Origin: JACDDK01 sp041747155
GTDB lineage: Bacteria > Actinomycetota > Rubrobacteria > Rubrobacterales > Rubrobacteraceae
NCBI GenBank assembly: GCA_041747155.1
Contig: JBGTFQ010000031.1
Span: 1-25,942, forward strand
Direction of reading: 5' to 3'
Length of the DNA stretch: 25,942 nucleotides
Shown here: positions 15,212 through 22,502 of the stretch, piece after piece
How positions within the stretch are numbered: position 1 is the first letter of the stretch
Layout: each line of letters starts with the position of its first letter
Made by a program: the position numbers and the translations under genes
Notes under the pieces: model-generated
Told to the model about the DNA's origin: nothing
Seen by the model: only the letters and a program-made list of their open reading frames with translations
The model's database searches: none

Positions 15212-15315
15212 AACAAAGCGCCCGATCCTCCGACCGGGCGCGCCGGGCTTCTCCCATCAAGAAGCCATGAAACGGGACCTCACCACCCCTCCCCGTCGGT
15301 GAGGTCCCGTGACGG
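15210..15315 (-). ncRNA. Putative small RNA with three tandem hairpins, antisense-facing the GT2 gene end
   Basis: Three perfect inverted repeats lie within about 100 nt after the GT2-GtrA stop: ACGGGACCTCACC with its complement (15272-15284/15298-15310, 13 bp), GGCTTCT/AGAAGCC (15246-15252/15260-15266, 7 bp) and GCGCCCG/CGGGCGC (15218-15224/15235-15241, 7 bp). On the minus strand the last hairpin is followed at once by TTTGTTTT, a good Rho-independent terminator, and a promoter (15322-15350) precedes the first. Together they define a transcript of about 105 nt with G-rich loops (GGGGAGGGG, GATGGG, CGGAGGA). On the plus strand the same loops are C-rich and could terminate the GT2 mRNA, although no U-tract follows. 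The strand call is inference. Confidence 0.5.
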
Positions 15316-15321
15316 ATCCCA

Positions 15322-15350
15322 ACTATAAACCCCGACTTCATCCAAGTCAC
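15322..15350 (-). promoter_or_regulatory. Predicted promoter of the putative small RNA
   Basis: GTGACT (15350-15345), a 17-nt spacer and TATAGT (15327-15322) on the minus strand; the expected start is near 15315. Confidence 0.5.
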
Positions 15351-15694
15351 AGGTCGCCGGAACCAGTCAATACGCATATCTAACATCCGCCAGCACAACG
15401 CGCAACCCCACCACAATCCTTATACCTAAAGGATATTCAAGCTATCCAAACTTCTATCCACGATATGCCGCCAACCCTCAACGACTCTCCACCACATCTT
15501 GATATTTGATCCTGATGCAAACGCCCAATAAAATTTGCATCAACCATTAGTAGAAGGTTAGGTTAGTTTAAGGTTGAGATGGAGTTATTGTTTAGAATCC
15601 GCTATTTCAGCGGGATACTAAAGTGAAGCTGATGACGGGACGATAATAGTTAAGACAATTAAAGGTCGTTGTTAAGCAGGGAAGGGGACCGCTG
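15351..15694. other. Non-coding island upstream of pilT
   Basis: About 340 nt of AT-richer sequence without a convincing gene. Visible items are a perfect 9-bp inverted repeat (separate entry), a GGTTAGGTTAG...AAGGTTGAG direct-repeat patch near 15556-15580, and a small imperfect hairpin TCCGCT/AGCGGG near 15598-15614. The pilT promoter should lie here but I cannot place it. Confidence 0.5.
15513..15542. repeat. Perfect 9-bp inverted repeat upstream of pilT
   Basis: TGATGCAAA (15513-15521) and TTTGCATCA (15534-15542) separated by a 12-nt AT-rich spacer. It could be an operator for a dimeric regulator or an RNA hairpin. It is about 150 nt before the pilT start. Confidence 0.55.
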
Positions 15695-16789
15695 GTGTTA
15701 GAGACCAATACTATCGACGCTTTGGTAAGCAAATTGGTGGAGTTGGGAGGGAGTGACCTGCATCTGAAAGTCGGTGCGCCACCGATGTTTCGGGTGGACG
15801 GCTTGCTCAACAGTTTGCCGGAGCAGGAAGTTCTGAGTCCGTCGGATACAGATCGGGTCTTACACGAGATCATTCCCGATGAAGTGGTTGGGGAGTATAA
15901 GGAGGAGGGCGAGGCGGACTTCTCGTATTCCGTGAGGGGAGTGGGCCGGTTCCGAGTGAATGCTTTCAAGCAGCGGGGGTCCACATCCATCGTCATGAGG
16001 TTTATTCCGTTTGGGGTGCCTAAGTTTGAGGAACTCGGATTGCCTGAGGCCATAAAGAAACTCTCCTACGAGGAGCGAGGGATCATTCTGGTCACAGGGA
16101 CAACGGGTAGTGGTAAATCCACCACATTGGCGTCCATGCTGGACCTCTTGAACCGAACGACCTCGAAGCACATCGTTACTATCGAGGATCCCATAGAGTT
16201 CTTGCACCGGGACGACAAGAGCATTATCAACCAGCGTGAGGTTGGCACGGATACGGTTTCTTTCGGGCGGGCTTTGCGGCGAGTTCTCAGGCAGGACCCG
16301 GATGTCATATTGATCGGTGAGATTCGAGACGCGGAGAGTGCTCAGATCGCTTTGTCGGCCGCTGAGACCGGGCACCTCGTCCTCAGCACGCTGCATACGC
16401 TGGACGCGACGGAGACCGTCAACCGCATGATTGACCTCTTCCCGCCGCACGAGCGGGCGCAGGTTCGCACGATGCTCGCGGGGACTCTCAGAGGGATCAT
16501 CGGACAACGTCTCATCCGGTTAAAAGATGGCCGCGGGCGAGTAGCGGCGTGCGAGATCATGGTAACCACCGGACGCATCCAGGACTTCATTATGGACCCC
16601 ACGCAGACCGGCCAGATCCAGACAGCCATCTCTGAGGGCGAATACTACGGAATGCAGACTTTCGACCAAGCCCTCTTGAAATTGATCGAAGAAGATCGCA
16701 TCGGCTACGAGGAAGCCCTACAGGTCGCAAGCCGCCCACAAGACTTCCGCCTGATGGTTCAATCCCTCGGCCTCGGCGCCCCCCGTTGA
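15695..16789 (+). CDS. pilT: Type IV pilus retraction ATPase PilT
   Basis: Hexameric ATPase of the PilT/GspE superfamily, normally driving pilus retraction and twitching motility. The 364-aa protein is full length. It opens LVELGGSDLHLKVGAPPMFRVDG (N-terminal PAS-like domain signature SDLHL), has Walker A GTTGSGKST at 135-143, an Asp box near IVTIEDPIEF, Walker B ILIGEIRDAES, and the His-box region AETGHLVLSTLHT. The C-terminus has GIIGQRLIRL and the motif AACEIMV. The GTG start at 15695 has AAGGGGA about 8 nt upstream. No other pilus genes lie in the window; a strong terminator follows, so it is probably monocistronic. Confidence 0.95.
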   Translation: MLETNTIDALVSKLVELGGSDLHLKVGAPPMFRVDGLLNSLPEQEVLSPSDTDRVLHEIIPDEVVGEYKEEGEADFSYSVRGVGRFRVNAFKQRGSTSIVMRFIPFGVPKFEELGLPEAIKKLSYEERGIILVTGTTGSGKSTTLASMLDLLNRTTSKHIVTIEDPIEFLHRDDKSIINQREVGTDTVSFGRALRRVLRQDPDVILIGEIRDAESAQIALSAAETGHLVLSTLHTLDATETVNRMIDLFPPHERAQVRTMLAGTLRGIIGQRLIRLKDGRGRVAACEIMVTTGRIQDFIMDPTQTGQIQTAISEGEYYGMQTFDQALLKLIEEDRIGYEEALQVASRPQDFRLMVQSLGLGAPR

Positions 16790-16817
16790 TAACCGCCTGA
16801 CCTTCCAGGATAATCGT

Positions 16818-16859
16818 GTCCGGTAGCGAAACACTCGCTGCTGGACATTCTTTGTATTC
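16818..16859 (+). terminator. Rho-independent terminator after pilT
   Basis: An 11-bp stem GTCCGGTAGCG/CGCTGCTGGAC (16818-16828/16836-16846, two G-U pairs), a 7-nt loop AAACACT, then T-rich ATTCTTTGTATTC. It lies about 30 nt after pilT and just before the FemAB ribosome site, so it could also attenuate read-through. Confidence 0.75.
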
Positions 16860-16903
16860 AACTCGGAGGTAAGGTCGTTTTTAGAGAAACCCAAGACCGG
16901 AAA

Positions 16904-17890
16904 TTGTGGAACCGCGCCGTGGAAGCTCTCGGCGGCGGCGTCCTGCAGTCCTGGGAGTGGGGCGAATTTCGTGAGCGTCACGGCTGGCGTCCTCTACGCC
17001 TCATAAACGACAATGGCACAGCCGCCGCCCAAGTGCTTCTCAAAGACCTGCCTATACCGGGCTTGGGCGCACTGGCCTACGTCCCACACGGCCCCGTCTG
17101 CTCAGATGAACTGTTCGACGAGGCCACGACTGCAGTATCGGATCACGCCCGCAGGAGCGGCGCCGTGCTTATCAGGGTAGAGCCTCGTAGGGAGCAGGAT
17201 CTTCTCGTCGAAACGGATGGCTTTACGCGGAGTGAAAGCTCCGTGCAGCCGCGCTGTACGCGCATTCTCGAAGTCCTGGGAGACGCAGAGGAGCAGTTGA
17301 AGGCACTCCCCAAGGACACGCGCTACGGTGTGCGGCGTGCGGGACGGGAAGGTGTTGTAGCCGGTCCTTCAGACGCTCCGAAGCAGGATCTCGAAGTCTT
17401 TCTGGATTTGCTGGAAGAGACATCTTCGCGGCAGGATTTCGCGCTGCGATCCCGCGACTACTACCGGGATTTTCTGGCGAGCTTGCCCGCCCATCTGATC
17501 GTGGCTCGCAAGGAGGGCGAAGATCGGCTGCTGGCGGGTGCGGTCGTGCTGACGTTTGGCGAGGAAGCGTACTATCTTTACGGTGCTTCAGCGGCGGAGA
17601 GCGACAACTTGTACGCTTCCTACGCGGTGCAATTCGCGGTTCTGGACGTAGCGCGGGAGGCTGGAGCTCAGCGCTACGACATGTGGGGACCGTGCAAGCC
17701 TCGGGAGGGAGATCCTCTGTGGGGCGTATATCAGTTCAAGAAGAAGTTCGGCGGGCATGAGGAGAGTTACGTTGGTGCTCACGAGCGGGATCTCCACCCC
17801 GTCAAAGGCCCGTTGGCGCGGGCAGGGATAAAAGGCTACTACGCCGCTCAGAAGCTTCGGGGCAAAAGCTCCGGCCCCATAGCCGACTAA
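16904..17890 (+). CDS. FemAB-type peptidoglycan bridge aminoacyltransferase (BacA/FemX-like)
   Basis: Predicted to use aminoacyl-tRNA to add an amino acid to lipid II or the interpeptide bridge. The fold is a double GNAT: the first half has VLQSWEWGEFRERHGWRP and LAYVPHGPV; the second has YGVRRAGREG, AGAVVLTFGEEAYYLYGAS, YAVQFAVLDVAREAGAQRYDMWGP and YQFKKKFGG, the last two being FemAB hallmarks. The TTG at 16904 is the first conventional start but has no Shine-Dalgarno. Homology suggests the protein begins about 9 residues earlier (VFRETQDRK). A GGAGG (16865-16869) lies 4 nt before GTC and 7 nt before GTT (16877), neither a standard start. No conventional start exists between the in-frame TAA at 16811 and 16904. 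Confidence 0.85.
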   Translation: MWNRAVEALGGGVLQSWEWGEFRERHGWRPLRLINDNGTAAAQVLLKDLPIPGLGALAYVPHGPVCSDELFDEATTAVSDHARRSGAVLIRVEPRREQDLLVETDGFTRSESSVQPRCTRILEVLGDAEEQLKALPKDTRYGVRRAGREGVVAGPSDAPKQDLEVFLDLLEETSSRQDFALRSRDYYRDFLASLPAHLIVARKEGEDRLLAGAVVLTFGEEAYYLYGASAAESDNLYASYAVQFAVLDVAREAGAQRYDMWGPCKPREGDPLWGVYQFKKKFGGHEESYVGAHERDLHPVKGPLARAGIKGYYAAQKLRGKSSGPIAD

Positions 17891-18034
17891 AACCGCGAAG
17901 GCGGCGCGTCTTGCGGTACAATCTGCATTCGAGTGCCCGCGCCGCAGGGCCATTTTCTTTGCCTGGAGACTTTCTACGGATGAGTTTCGCGGGGTGTCGA
18001 TGTCGCGGTAAGACGAAACCGATTGGGAGAACAC

Positions 18035-19819
18035 ATGGAATATCGCAACATCGCCATCATAGCGCACGTAGACCACGGCAAGACGACTCTGGTCGACGGA
18101 ATGCTCACTCAGACGCTAGAGCTTGGACATGGACAGGAGATCTCCGAGCGAGCCCTGGACAGCAACGACCTCGAAAAAGAACGCGGCATCACGATCCTCG
18201 CCAAAAACACGGCGATCGAGTACGGGGGGGTCAAGATCAACATAGTCGATACCCCCGGACACGCGGATTTCGGCGGCGAAGTCGAGCGGGTGCTGGGCAT
18301 GGTCGATGGTTGCCTGCTCCTCGTGGACGCGGCGGAAGGCCCAATGCCCCAGACGCGCTTCGTTCTGCGCAAAGCCATCGAACTCGGCCTCAAGCCAATC
18401 GTGGTGATAAACAAGATCGACCGCCAGGATGCCCGTCCCGAAGAGGTAGTGGACCTTACCTTCGATTTGATGGCGGATCTCGGCGCGACGGACGAGCAAC
18501 TCGACTTCCCGATCCTCTACGCCATCGCCCGCGAGGGCAAGGTCTTCACAGATCTCGCCGAGCCCCGCGAAGACATGAAGGAGCTGTTCGAGACGATCCT
18601 GGAGCAGATACCACCCCCGGAAGTGTCTCTGGATGAACCGTTCCAGATGGTGGTCACGAACCTGGATTACTCTGAGTACCTGGGGCGCATCGTGGTTGGC
18701 CGGGTGCGGCGTGGAAAGGTTGGTCGAGGGGAGTTCGTCAACCTGATGCACAAGGACGGCACGATGACCAAGACTCGCGTAGCTCAGCCGTTCACACACC
18801 TCGGTCTCCAGCGCATCGAGGCTGAAGAAGTGAGCGCGGGAGATATCGTAGCGTTATCCGGGATAGAAGACGCCCAGATCGGGGAGACGGTCGCGGATCT
18901 CGCAGACCCGTCGGCGCTGCCAATCATCACGGTGGATGAGCCGACGGTGAGCATCGTCATGCAACCGAACACGAGCCCGTTTGCGGGGCTGGAAGGCAAG
19001 TACGTTACGTCCCGCCACCTACGCGACCGGCTGCTGCGGGAGGTCCAGACAAACGTCTCCTTGCGCGTCGAGGAGCTTAGGCCCGACGAGTTCGAGGTAT
19101 CGGGACGCGGCGAGTTGCACCTGTCGATCCTGCTAGAAACCATGCGGCGCGAGGGGTATGAGGTGCAGGTTGGCTCCCCGAAAGTTATTGTGCGGGAGAT
19201 CGACGGCAAGAAGCACGAGCCGGTCGAGCATCTGGTGATCGACGTTCCGGAAGAGTTCGCCTCTAACGTGATCGGGGTTCTCTCCGCTCGCAAGGGCAAA
19301 CTGGCGGACATGGAGCCACAAGGCTCGCGCACCCGGATCGAATTCCGCATTCCATCGCGGGCACTGTTCGGTTTCCGAACGCAGTTTCTGTCCATGACTC
19401 AAGGGACCGGCATCATGAACCACGTCTTCGACGGCTACGCGCCGTGGGCCGGAGACCTGAAGACGCGGCGCAACGGTAGCCTGGTGGCGATGGAAGCTGG
19501 CAGCGCGTTCGCCTACTCCATCTGGAAGCTGCAGGAGCGCGGCGGCTTCTTTATCCAGCCTGCTACAGATGTTTACGTCGGGATGGTCGTGGGCGAGAAT
19601 GCCCGGGAGAACGATCTAAACGTCAACGTGTGCAAAAACAAGAAGCTCACCAACGTCCGGTCTTCCGGGGCCGACGACGCGCTGAATCTCACCCCGATCC
19701 GGAGTCTCACCCTGGAGGACGCGCTCGAATACATCGGCGGCGACGAGTTGGTGGAAGTAACGCCAAACTCCATCCGGCTGCGCAAGAAGATCCTCGAACC
19801 CGGTATGCGCAAGGGCTAG
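18035..19819 (+). CDS. typA: GTP-binding protein TypA/BipA
   Basis: Ribosome-associated translational GTPase of the EF-G/LepA class, involved in ribosome assembly and stress or cold growth. The 594-aa protein is full length. G1 is HVDHGKTT, the switch region RGITILAKN, G3 DTPGHADFGGEVER, G4 NKIDRQDARP. Then follow the EF-Tu-like domain 2, the EF-G domain V-like part (LSARKGKLADMEPQG) and the family-specific C-terminal domain (NVRSSGADDALNLTPIRSLTLEDALEYI). The ATG at 18035 was chosen: GGGAG lies 6 nt upstream and the protein then starts MEYRNIAIIAHVDHG. An in-frame GTG at 18023 is less likely. A TACAAT at 17917-17922 may be its -10 box, giving a leader of about 105 nt. Confidence 0.97.
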   Translation: MEYRNIAIIAHVDHGKTTLVDGMLTQTLELGHGQEISERALDSNDLEKERGITILAKNTAIEYGGVKINIVDTPGHADFGGEVERVLGMVDGCLLLVDAAEGPMPQTRFVLRKAIELGLKPIVVINKIDRQDARPEEVVDLTFDLMADLGATDEQLDFPILYAIAREGKVFTDLAEPREDMKELFETILEQIPPPEVSLDEPFQMVVTNLDYSEYLGRIVVGRVRRGKVGRGEFVNLMHKDGTMTKTRVAQPFTHLGLQRIEAEEVSAGDIVALSGIEDAQIGETVADLADPSALPIITVDEPTVSIVMQPNTSPFAGLEGKYVTSRHLRDRLLREVQTNVSLRVEELRPDEFEVSGRGELHLSILLETMRREGYEVQVGSPKVIVREIDGKKHEPVEHLVIDVPEEFASNVIGVLSARKGKLADMEPQGSRTRIEFRIPSRALFGFRTQFLSMTQGTGIMNHVFDGYAPWAGDLKTRRNGSLVAMEAGSAFAYSIWKLQERGGFFIQPATDVYVGMVVGENARENDLNVNVCKNKKLTNVRSSGADDALNLTPIRSLTLEDALEYIGGDELVEVTPNSIRLRKKILEPGMRKG

Positions 19820-19843
19820 AAGCGCGTAGAGGGGATCCGGCCC

Positions 19844-19849
19844 TATAAT
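19844..19849 (+). promoter_or_regulatory. -10 box of the SAM hydroxide adenosyltransferase gene (leaderless type)
   Basis: Consensus TATAAT, 6 nt before the ATG at 19856. It favours that ATG over the GTG at 19850, which would lie upstream of the predicted transcription start. No clear -35. Confidence 0.55.
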
Positions 19850-19855
19850 GTGAGC

Positions 19856-20680
19856 ATGAAAACCATCTGCTTTCTCTCGGATTTTGGATTGTCGGACGAC
19901 TTCGTGGGGACTTGCAAGGGTGTGATCTCGCGCATCTCGCCGGGAACGACCGTCATTGACCTGACCCACTCCGTCTCCGGCTTCGCCATCGAGGCGGGAG
20001 CGGAGATCCTGGAGCACACGACCCGATACATGCCAAAGGACTGCGTCTTTCTGGCTGTCGTGGACCCTGGCGTCGGGACCGAACGCCGGGAGATAGCCTT
20101 GCGGACCACAGAGGGCGCGTTCTTCGTAGGTCCCGACAACGGGCTTCTGGTCTCCGCCGCTGAATCCCTGGGTGGCGTAGCCGAGGCCGTCGTGCTGACG
20201 AACCCGGACTATCGCATCCATCCTGTTTCGAGCACCTTTCACGGTCGCGACGTGTTCGCACCGGCGGCGGCGCATCTGGCTGCGGGTGTTGCCCTGACGG
20301 AATTCGGAGAGTCTATCGACACTGGCTCTCTCCAGAGGCTCCCGCTCCCAGACGTGGAACAAACTTCGGGCGGAGAACTGGACGCTCAGATAATGGACGT
20401 AGACAGATTCGGCAACGCGCGGCTCTCGATCCGGCAGTCAGAATCCGGGCTCAGTTATGAAGACACCCTCGCCCTCGATGCTGGGGACGGAACGATGATT
20501 GTGCGCTACGTCGAGACCTTCGGAGCGGCCCAGACGGGAGAGTTAATCCTGGTCCCCGACTCGCACTGGCGATTGAGCCTCTCGATAAATAAGGGCAACG
20601 CGGCCCAAGCCCTGGCTCTAAAGGTCGGTGGCCGCGTGAGCCTTACTCCTCACGGGACCACCGCCGATTCCGGTGCCTGA
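19856..20680 (+). CDS. SAM hydroxide adenosyltransferase (DUF62 family)
   Basis: Predicted to split S-adenosylmethionine with hydroxide into adenosine and methionine; the family is related to fluorinase and chlorinase. The protein is 274 aa. Family blocks are present: FLSDFGLSDDFVGTCKGVI near the N-terminus (Asp that binds the ribose), IDLTHSV, AVVDPGVGTERR (conserved Asp and following Arg region) and VGPDNGLL. The C-terminal barrel includes DRFGNARLSI. The fluorinase-specific loop is not apparent. Start ATG 19856 is supported by the -10 box; no Shine-Dalgarno is seen. Its TGA overlaps the next gene by 8 nt. Confidence 0.93.
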   Translation: MKTICFLSDFGLSDDFVGTCKGVISRISPGTTVIDLTHSVSGFAIEAGAEILEHTTRYMPKDCVFLAVVDPGVGTERREIALRTTEGAFFVGPDNGLLVSAAESLGGVAEAVVLTNPDYRIHPVSSTFHGRDVFAPAAAHLAAGVALTEFGESIDTGSLQRLPLPDVEQTSGGELDAQIMDVDRFGNARLSIRQSESGLSYEDTLALDAGDGTMIVRYVETFGAAQTGELILVPDSHWRLSLSINKGNAAQALALKVGGRVSLTPHGTTADSGA

Positions 20681-21407
20681 CCCCCGTGACCGCGACGTCT
20701 CGCCGGAGGATCGCCGCAAAGTAACCAAAGCCGCGTTCCTGCGACCTATGAACATGTTCGTACTCATCATCGGCAGCGTGTTCTTCGCGGCGACCGGATT
20801 GTGGTGGATAGCTCCCCTGACGATACTCACCTACGCCTCAGTCGTAACGCTAGCCGCCAGAGACCCCCTCTTCGAGCGCAGAATCCTCGAAGGTCGGCCC
20901 TCTTCCCGAGCTCTAACCAACCCTACTCCCTCAAAAGACATATCCCCTGAACGCCGCGCCCGCTGGCTGCCCCGAGGCGAGACCCGCCGCAGAGTCGAAG
21001 AATCACTCGAAGTCTATCGAAAGGCCGTCCGAGCCATCGAAGAGTCCGACGAACTCACCCGCGAAGTGCTCGAAGATGCCACTCCGAGGCTTCACGCGGC
21101 GGCGGACCACCTCGTGGACCTCGCACAGGAGCGAGAGAAAGCCGCACAAGTCTTGAACGAACTACCAGAAGACGTGGAGAACGAGAGCACGCGGGATCTG
21201 GAAGGCAAGATTCAGGCTGCGGACGCTGAGATATCTGGAGTAATAGAGAAATTCGTCGAACTGCGTACCCGAGTGGTCCGCATATCGCTCGACTCTGGAC
21301 CAGCGGCCCAAGCGATGGCCGGAGAACTCAACTCTTCCCTAGACGAGCTGAACTTCCGACTCGAAGCCCTGGGAGAGACAATGTCCGACACTGACCAGGG
21401 GAGATAA
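20673..21407 (+). CDS. Membrane protein with long coiled coil
   Basis: Not recognised by name. The 244-aa protein has a charged N-terminus (DPRDRDVSPEDRRKVTKAAF), two close hydrophobic segments at about 28-60 (NMFVLIIGSVFFAATG; WWIAPLTILTYASVVTLAA) and a long acidic helical region at about 105-240 with heptad-like spacing, predicted coiled coil and cytoplasmic. It resembles Rubrobacter-type hypothetical membrane proteins with a YIP1-like hairpin, but no catalytic motif is visible. The GTG start at 20673 overlaps the previous stop (GTGCCTGA), so the two genes are coupled. A terminator follows. Confidence 0.8.
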   Translation: MPDPRDRDVSPEDRRKVTKAAFLRPMNMFVLIIGSVFFAATGLWWIAPLTILTYASVVTLAARDPLFERRILEGRPSSRALTNPTPSKDISPERRARWLPRGETRRRVEESLEVYRKAVRAIEESDELTREVLEDATPRLHAAADHLVDLAQEREKAAQVLNELPEDVENESTRDLEGKIQAADAEISGVIEKFVELRTRVVRISLDSGPAAQAMAGELNSSLDELNFRLEALGETMSDTDQGR

Positions 21408-21431
21408 ACAGAGCTACAGAGGTTTGAGAGA

Positions 21432-21456
21432 CAAAGGATCAAAGCCTTTGAATTTT
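21432..21456 (+). terminator. Probable terminator of the SAM-hydrolase/coiled-coil pair
   Basis: CAAAGG (21432-21437) and CCTTTG (21445-21450) with a 7-nt loop, followed by AATTTTAC. It sits between two convergent genes. The stem is short and the call is moderate. Confidence 0.5.
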
Positions 21457-21502
21457 ACTGCGACACGACAGTAAGCGAATCCCGAGGGAAACGCCGAGTG
21501 GG

Positions 21503-22066
21503 CTACGCGGAGCTAACTCTCCAGCCCCGCTCGTCTTCTTCCTCGTGGTCATCGCGCTGCATCGGCTGGGGTTCTGGTGCTTGCGTCTGAACCACCGGAC
21601 GCACGGGGACTCCACCCAACTCCTGGCGTGATTCACCCACCGAAACCAGGGAATCCTCGAACCAATTCTCCAACTGACCCATCACGCGATCACGGTAAGC
21701 CTCCGAACCCGTCGAGACCTCGTCTGCGTACCTCTCGGCCCGCTCGGTGACTTCATCAGCCCGTCGCAACGCCCGGCGGTAGACCTCGGACTCCTCTACT
21801 CGATCCTCCGTGCGCCTATGAGCATCCTCGATCAAACGCCGCGCGTCTTCCTGAGCCTCGGAAACCATTTCGGCACACTCACGCCTGATGGCCTCGGCCT
21901 CAGAGAGCTCACCCGGCAGGGAACCACGCAACTCGTCAAGCATCACGAGCAAGTCCGACCGGTCCACAACCGCAAGACCCTTGCGCATCGGAACACTAGA
22001 TGCGTCCTGGACTATAGCGTCTAACTCGTCCATTACTCCGCTTATGTACTGCATGTCTTCTCTCAT
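21503..22066 (-). CDS. SepIVA-like (DivIVA-related) coiled-coil protein
   Basis: A 187-aa protein. The N-terminal block (GVMDELDAIVQDASSVPM ... VVDRSDLLVMLDELRGSLPGEL) closely follows the mycobacterial SepIVA (Rv2927c) pattern of ELxxIVxxAxxVPM, a D-LLxxLD block and PGEL. A long coiled coil with repeating E-A-R spacing follows at about 65-130, then YRDRVMGQLENWFEDSLVSVGESRQEL, again like the SepIVA C-terminal block. It ends in a Pro/Glu-rich tail. SepIVA is implicated in septation and intracellular-membrane-domain organisation; the role here is inference. A TAGGGT box ends 7 nt before the ATG, so the mRNA may be leaderless; a GGAG also lies 2 nt before the ATG, too close to be optimal. Confidence 0.8.
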   Translation of the reverse strand: MREDMQYISGVMDELDAIVQDASSVPMRKGLAVVDRSDLLVMLDELRGSLPGELSEAEAIRRECAEMVSEAQEDARRLIEDAHRRTEDRVEESEVYRRALRRADEVTERAERYADEVSTGSEAYRDRVMGQLENWFEDSLVSVGESRQELGGVPVRPVVQTQAPEPQPMQRDDHEEEDERGWRVSSA

Positions 22067-22073
22067 GGCTCCA

Positions 22074-22079
22074 ACCCTA
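22074..22079 (-). promoter_or_regulatory. -10 box of the SepIVA-like gene (leaderless type)
   Basis: TAGGGT on the minus strand, 7 nt before the ATG at 22066. No recognisable -35. Confidence 0.35.
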
Positions 22080-22252
22080 GCACGCCTATTAAGGCTACGC
22101 TAGGCTTTCTGAAAGTATTTTTCGGAGCTTTACCTTAACTTCAGGTCTAATTTTATCTCAAGGTTAAGTGTAATTGGACCTACGCCTAAAGTTACCCCTT
22201 TAGATAGTTTCGTTGCGTGCATTTTCCGCTCGGCACTGCGGTTTGCGAGAAG

Positions 22253-22261
22253 TTATCCACA
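22253..22261 (+). promoter_or_regulatory. DnaA-box-like site
   Basis: TTATCCACA matches the DnaA box consensus exactly. I see only this one copy and no dnaA or dnaN nearby, so it is not an origin on this evidence. Confidence 0.35.
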
Positions 22262-22301
22262 AGCGATGTCCGCTTATACAAAGGTTAAACCCGTTTGGCA
22301 T

Positions 22302-22384
22302 GGGTTCCGACGGCATCTAGTGGGACGAAGCTCCTCGGGGGAGATGGAGGCTAGCATTCAGGCCTCGCTAGATGCCGTGAACTC
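22302..22384. ncRNA. Unassigned structured element, possible three-way-junction RNA
   Basis: A closing helix of GGGTTC/GAACTC (22302-22307/22379-22384), a CG bulge, then a perfect 11-bp ACGGCATCTAG/CTAGATGCCGT (22310-22320/22368-22378). The 47-nt interior can fold into two hairpins: CTCC/GGAG (22331-22334/22340-22343) and GAGGC/GCCTC (22347-22351/22362-22366). The interior begins TGGGACGAAGC. It matches no RNA family I recognise. The strand is undetermined: on the minus strand it lies about 240 nt upstream of the SepIVA-like gene. Confidence 0.5.
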
Positions 22385-22459
22385 GGGGTCGAAAGTAAGA
22401 TATTGGGAGCATCCTGTACTGAAATTTCCAGAGATACGCGAGTGAAAATTTTACGTGAT

Positions 22460-22502
22460 TTCGAGGTTGCCTCGAAGTTTGCACGCGAACGAGGCTGTTC
22501 GC
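22460..22502 (-). terminator. Two tandem hairpins after the B-box gene
   Basis: GCGAAC/GTTCGC (22502-22497 with 22490-22485, 6-nt loop) and TTCGAGG/CCTCGAA (22476-22470 with 22466-22460, 3-nt loop) on the minus strand, about 50-90 nt after the B-box stop. No immediate U-tract follows, so terminator function for the dnaK operon is a guess. The loop of the first can pair with a stem strand of the second, allowing alternative folds. Confidence 0.35.

Noticed and set aside
15218..15310. Direct assignment of the three hairpins as 6C RNA
   Set aside because: The loops are C-rich only on the plus strand, where no U-tract terminator or promoter is seen; no consensus could be confirmed by eye.
22253..22261. 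A replication origin
   Set aside because: Only one DnaA box and no dnaA, dnaN or gyrase genes nearby.
22281..22345. Resemblance to a c-di-GMP-I (GEMM) riboswitch, with GGTTAAACCC and GTGGGACGAAGC
   Set aside because: The spacing and the closing helix do not fit the GEMM fold, and the conserved tetraloop-receptor part is missing.
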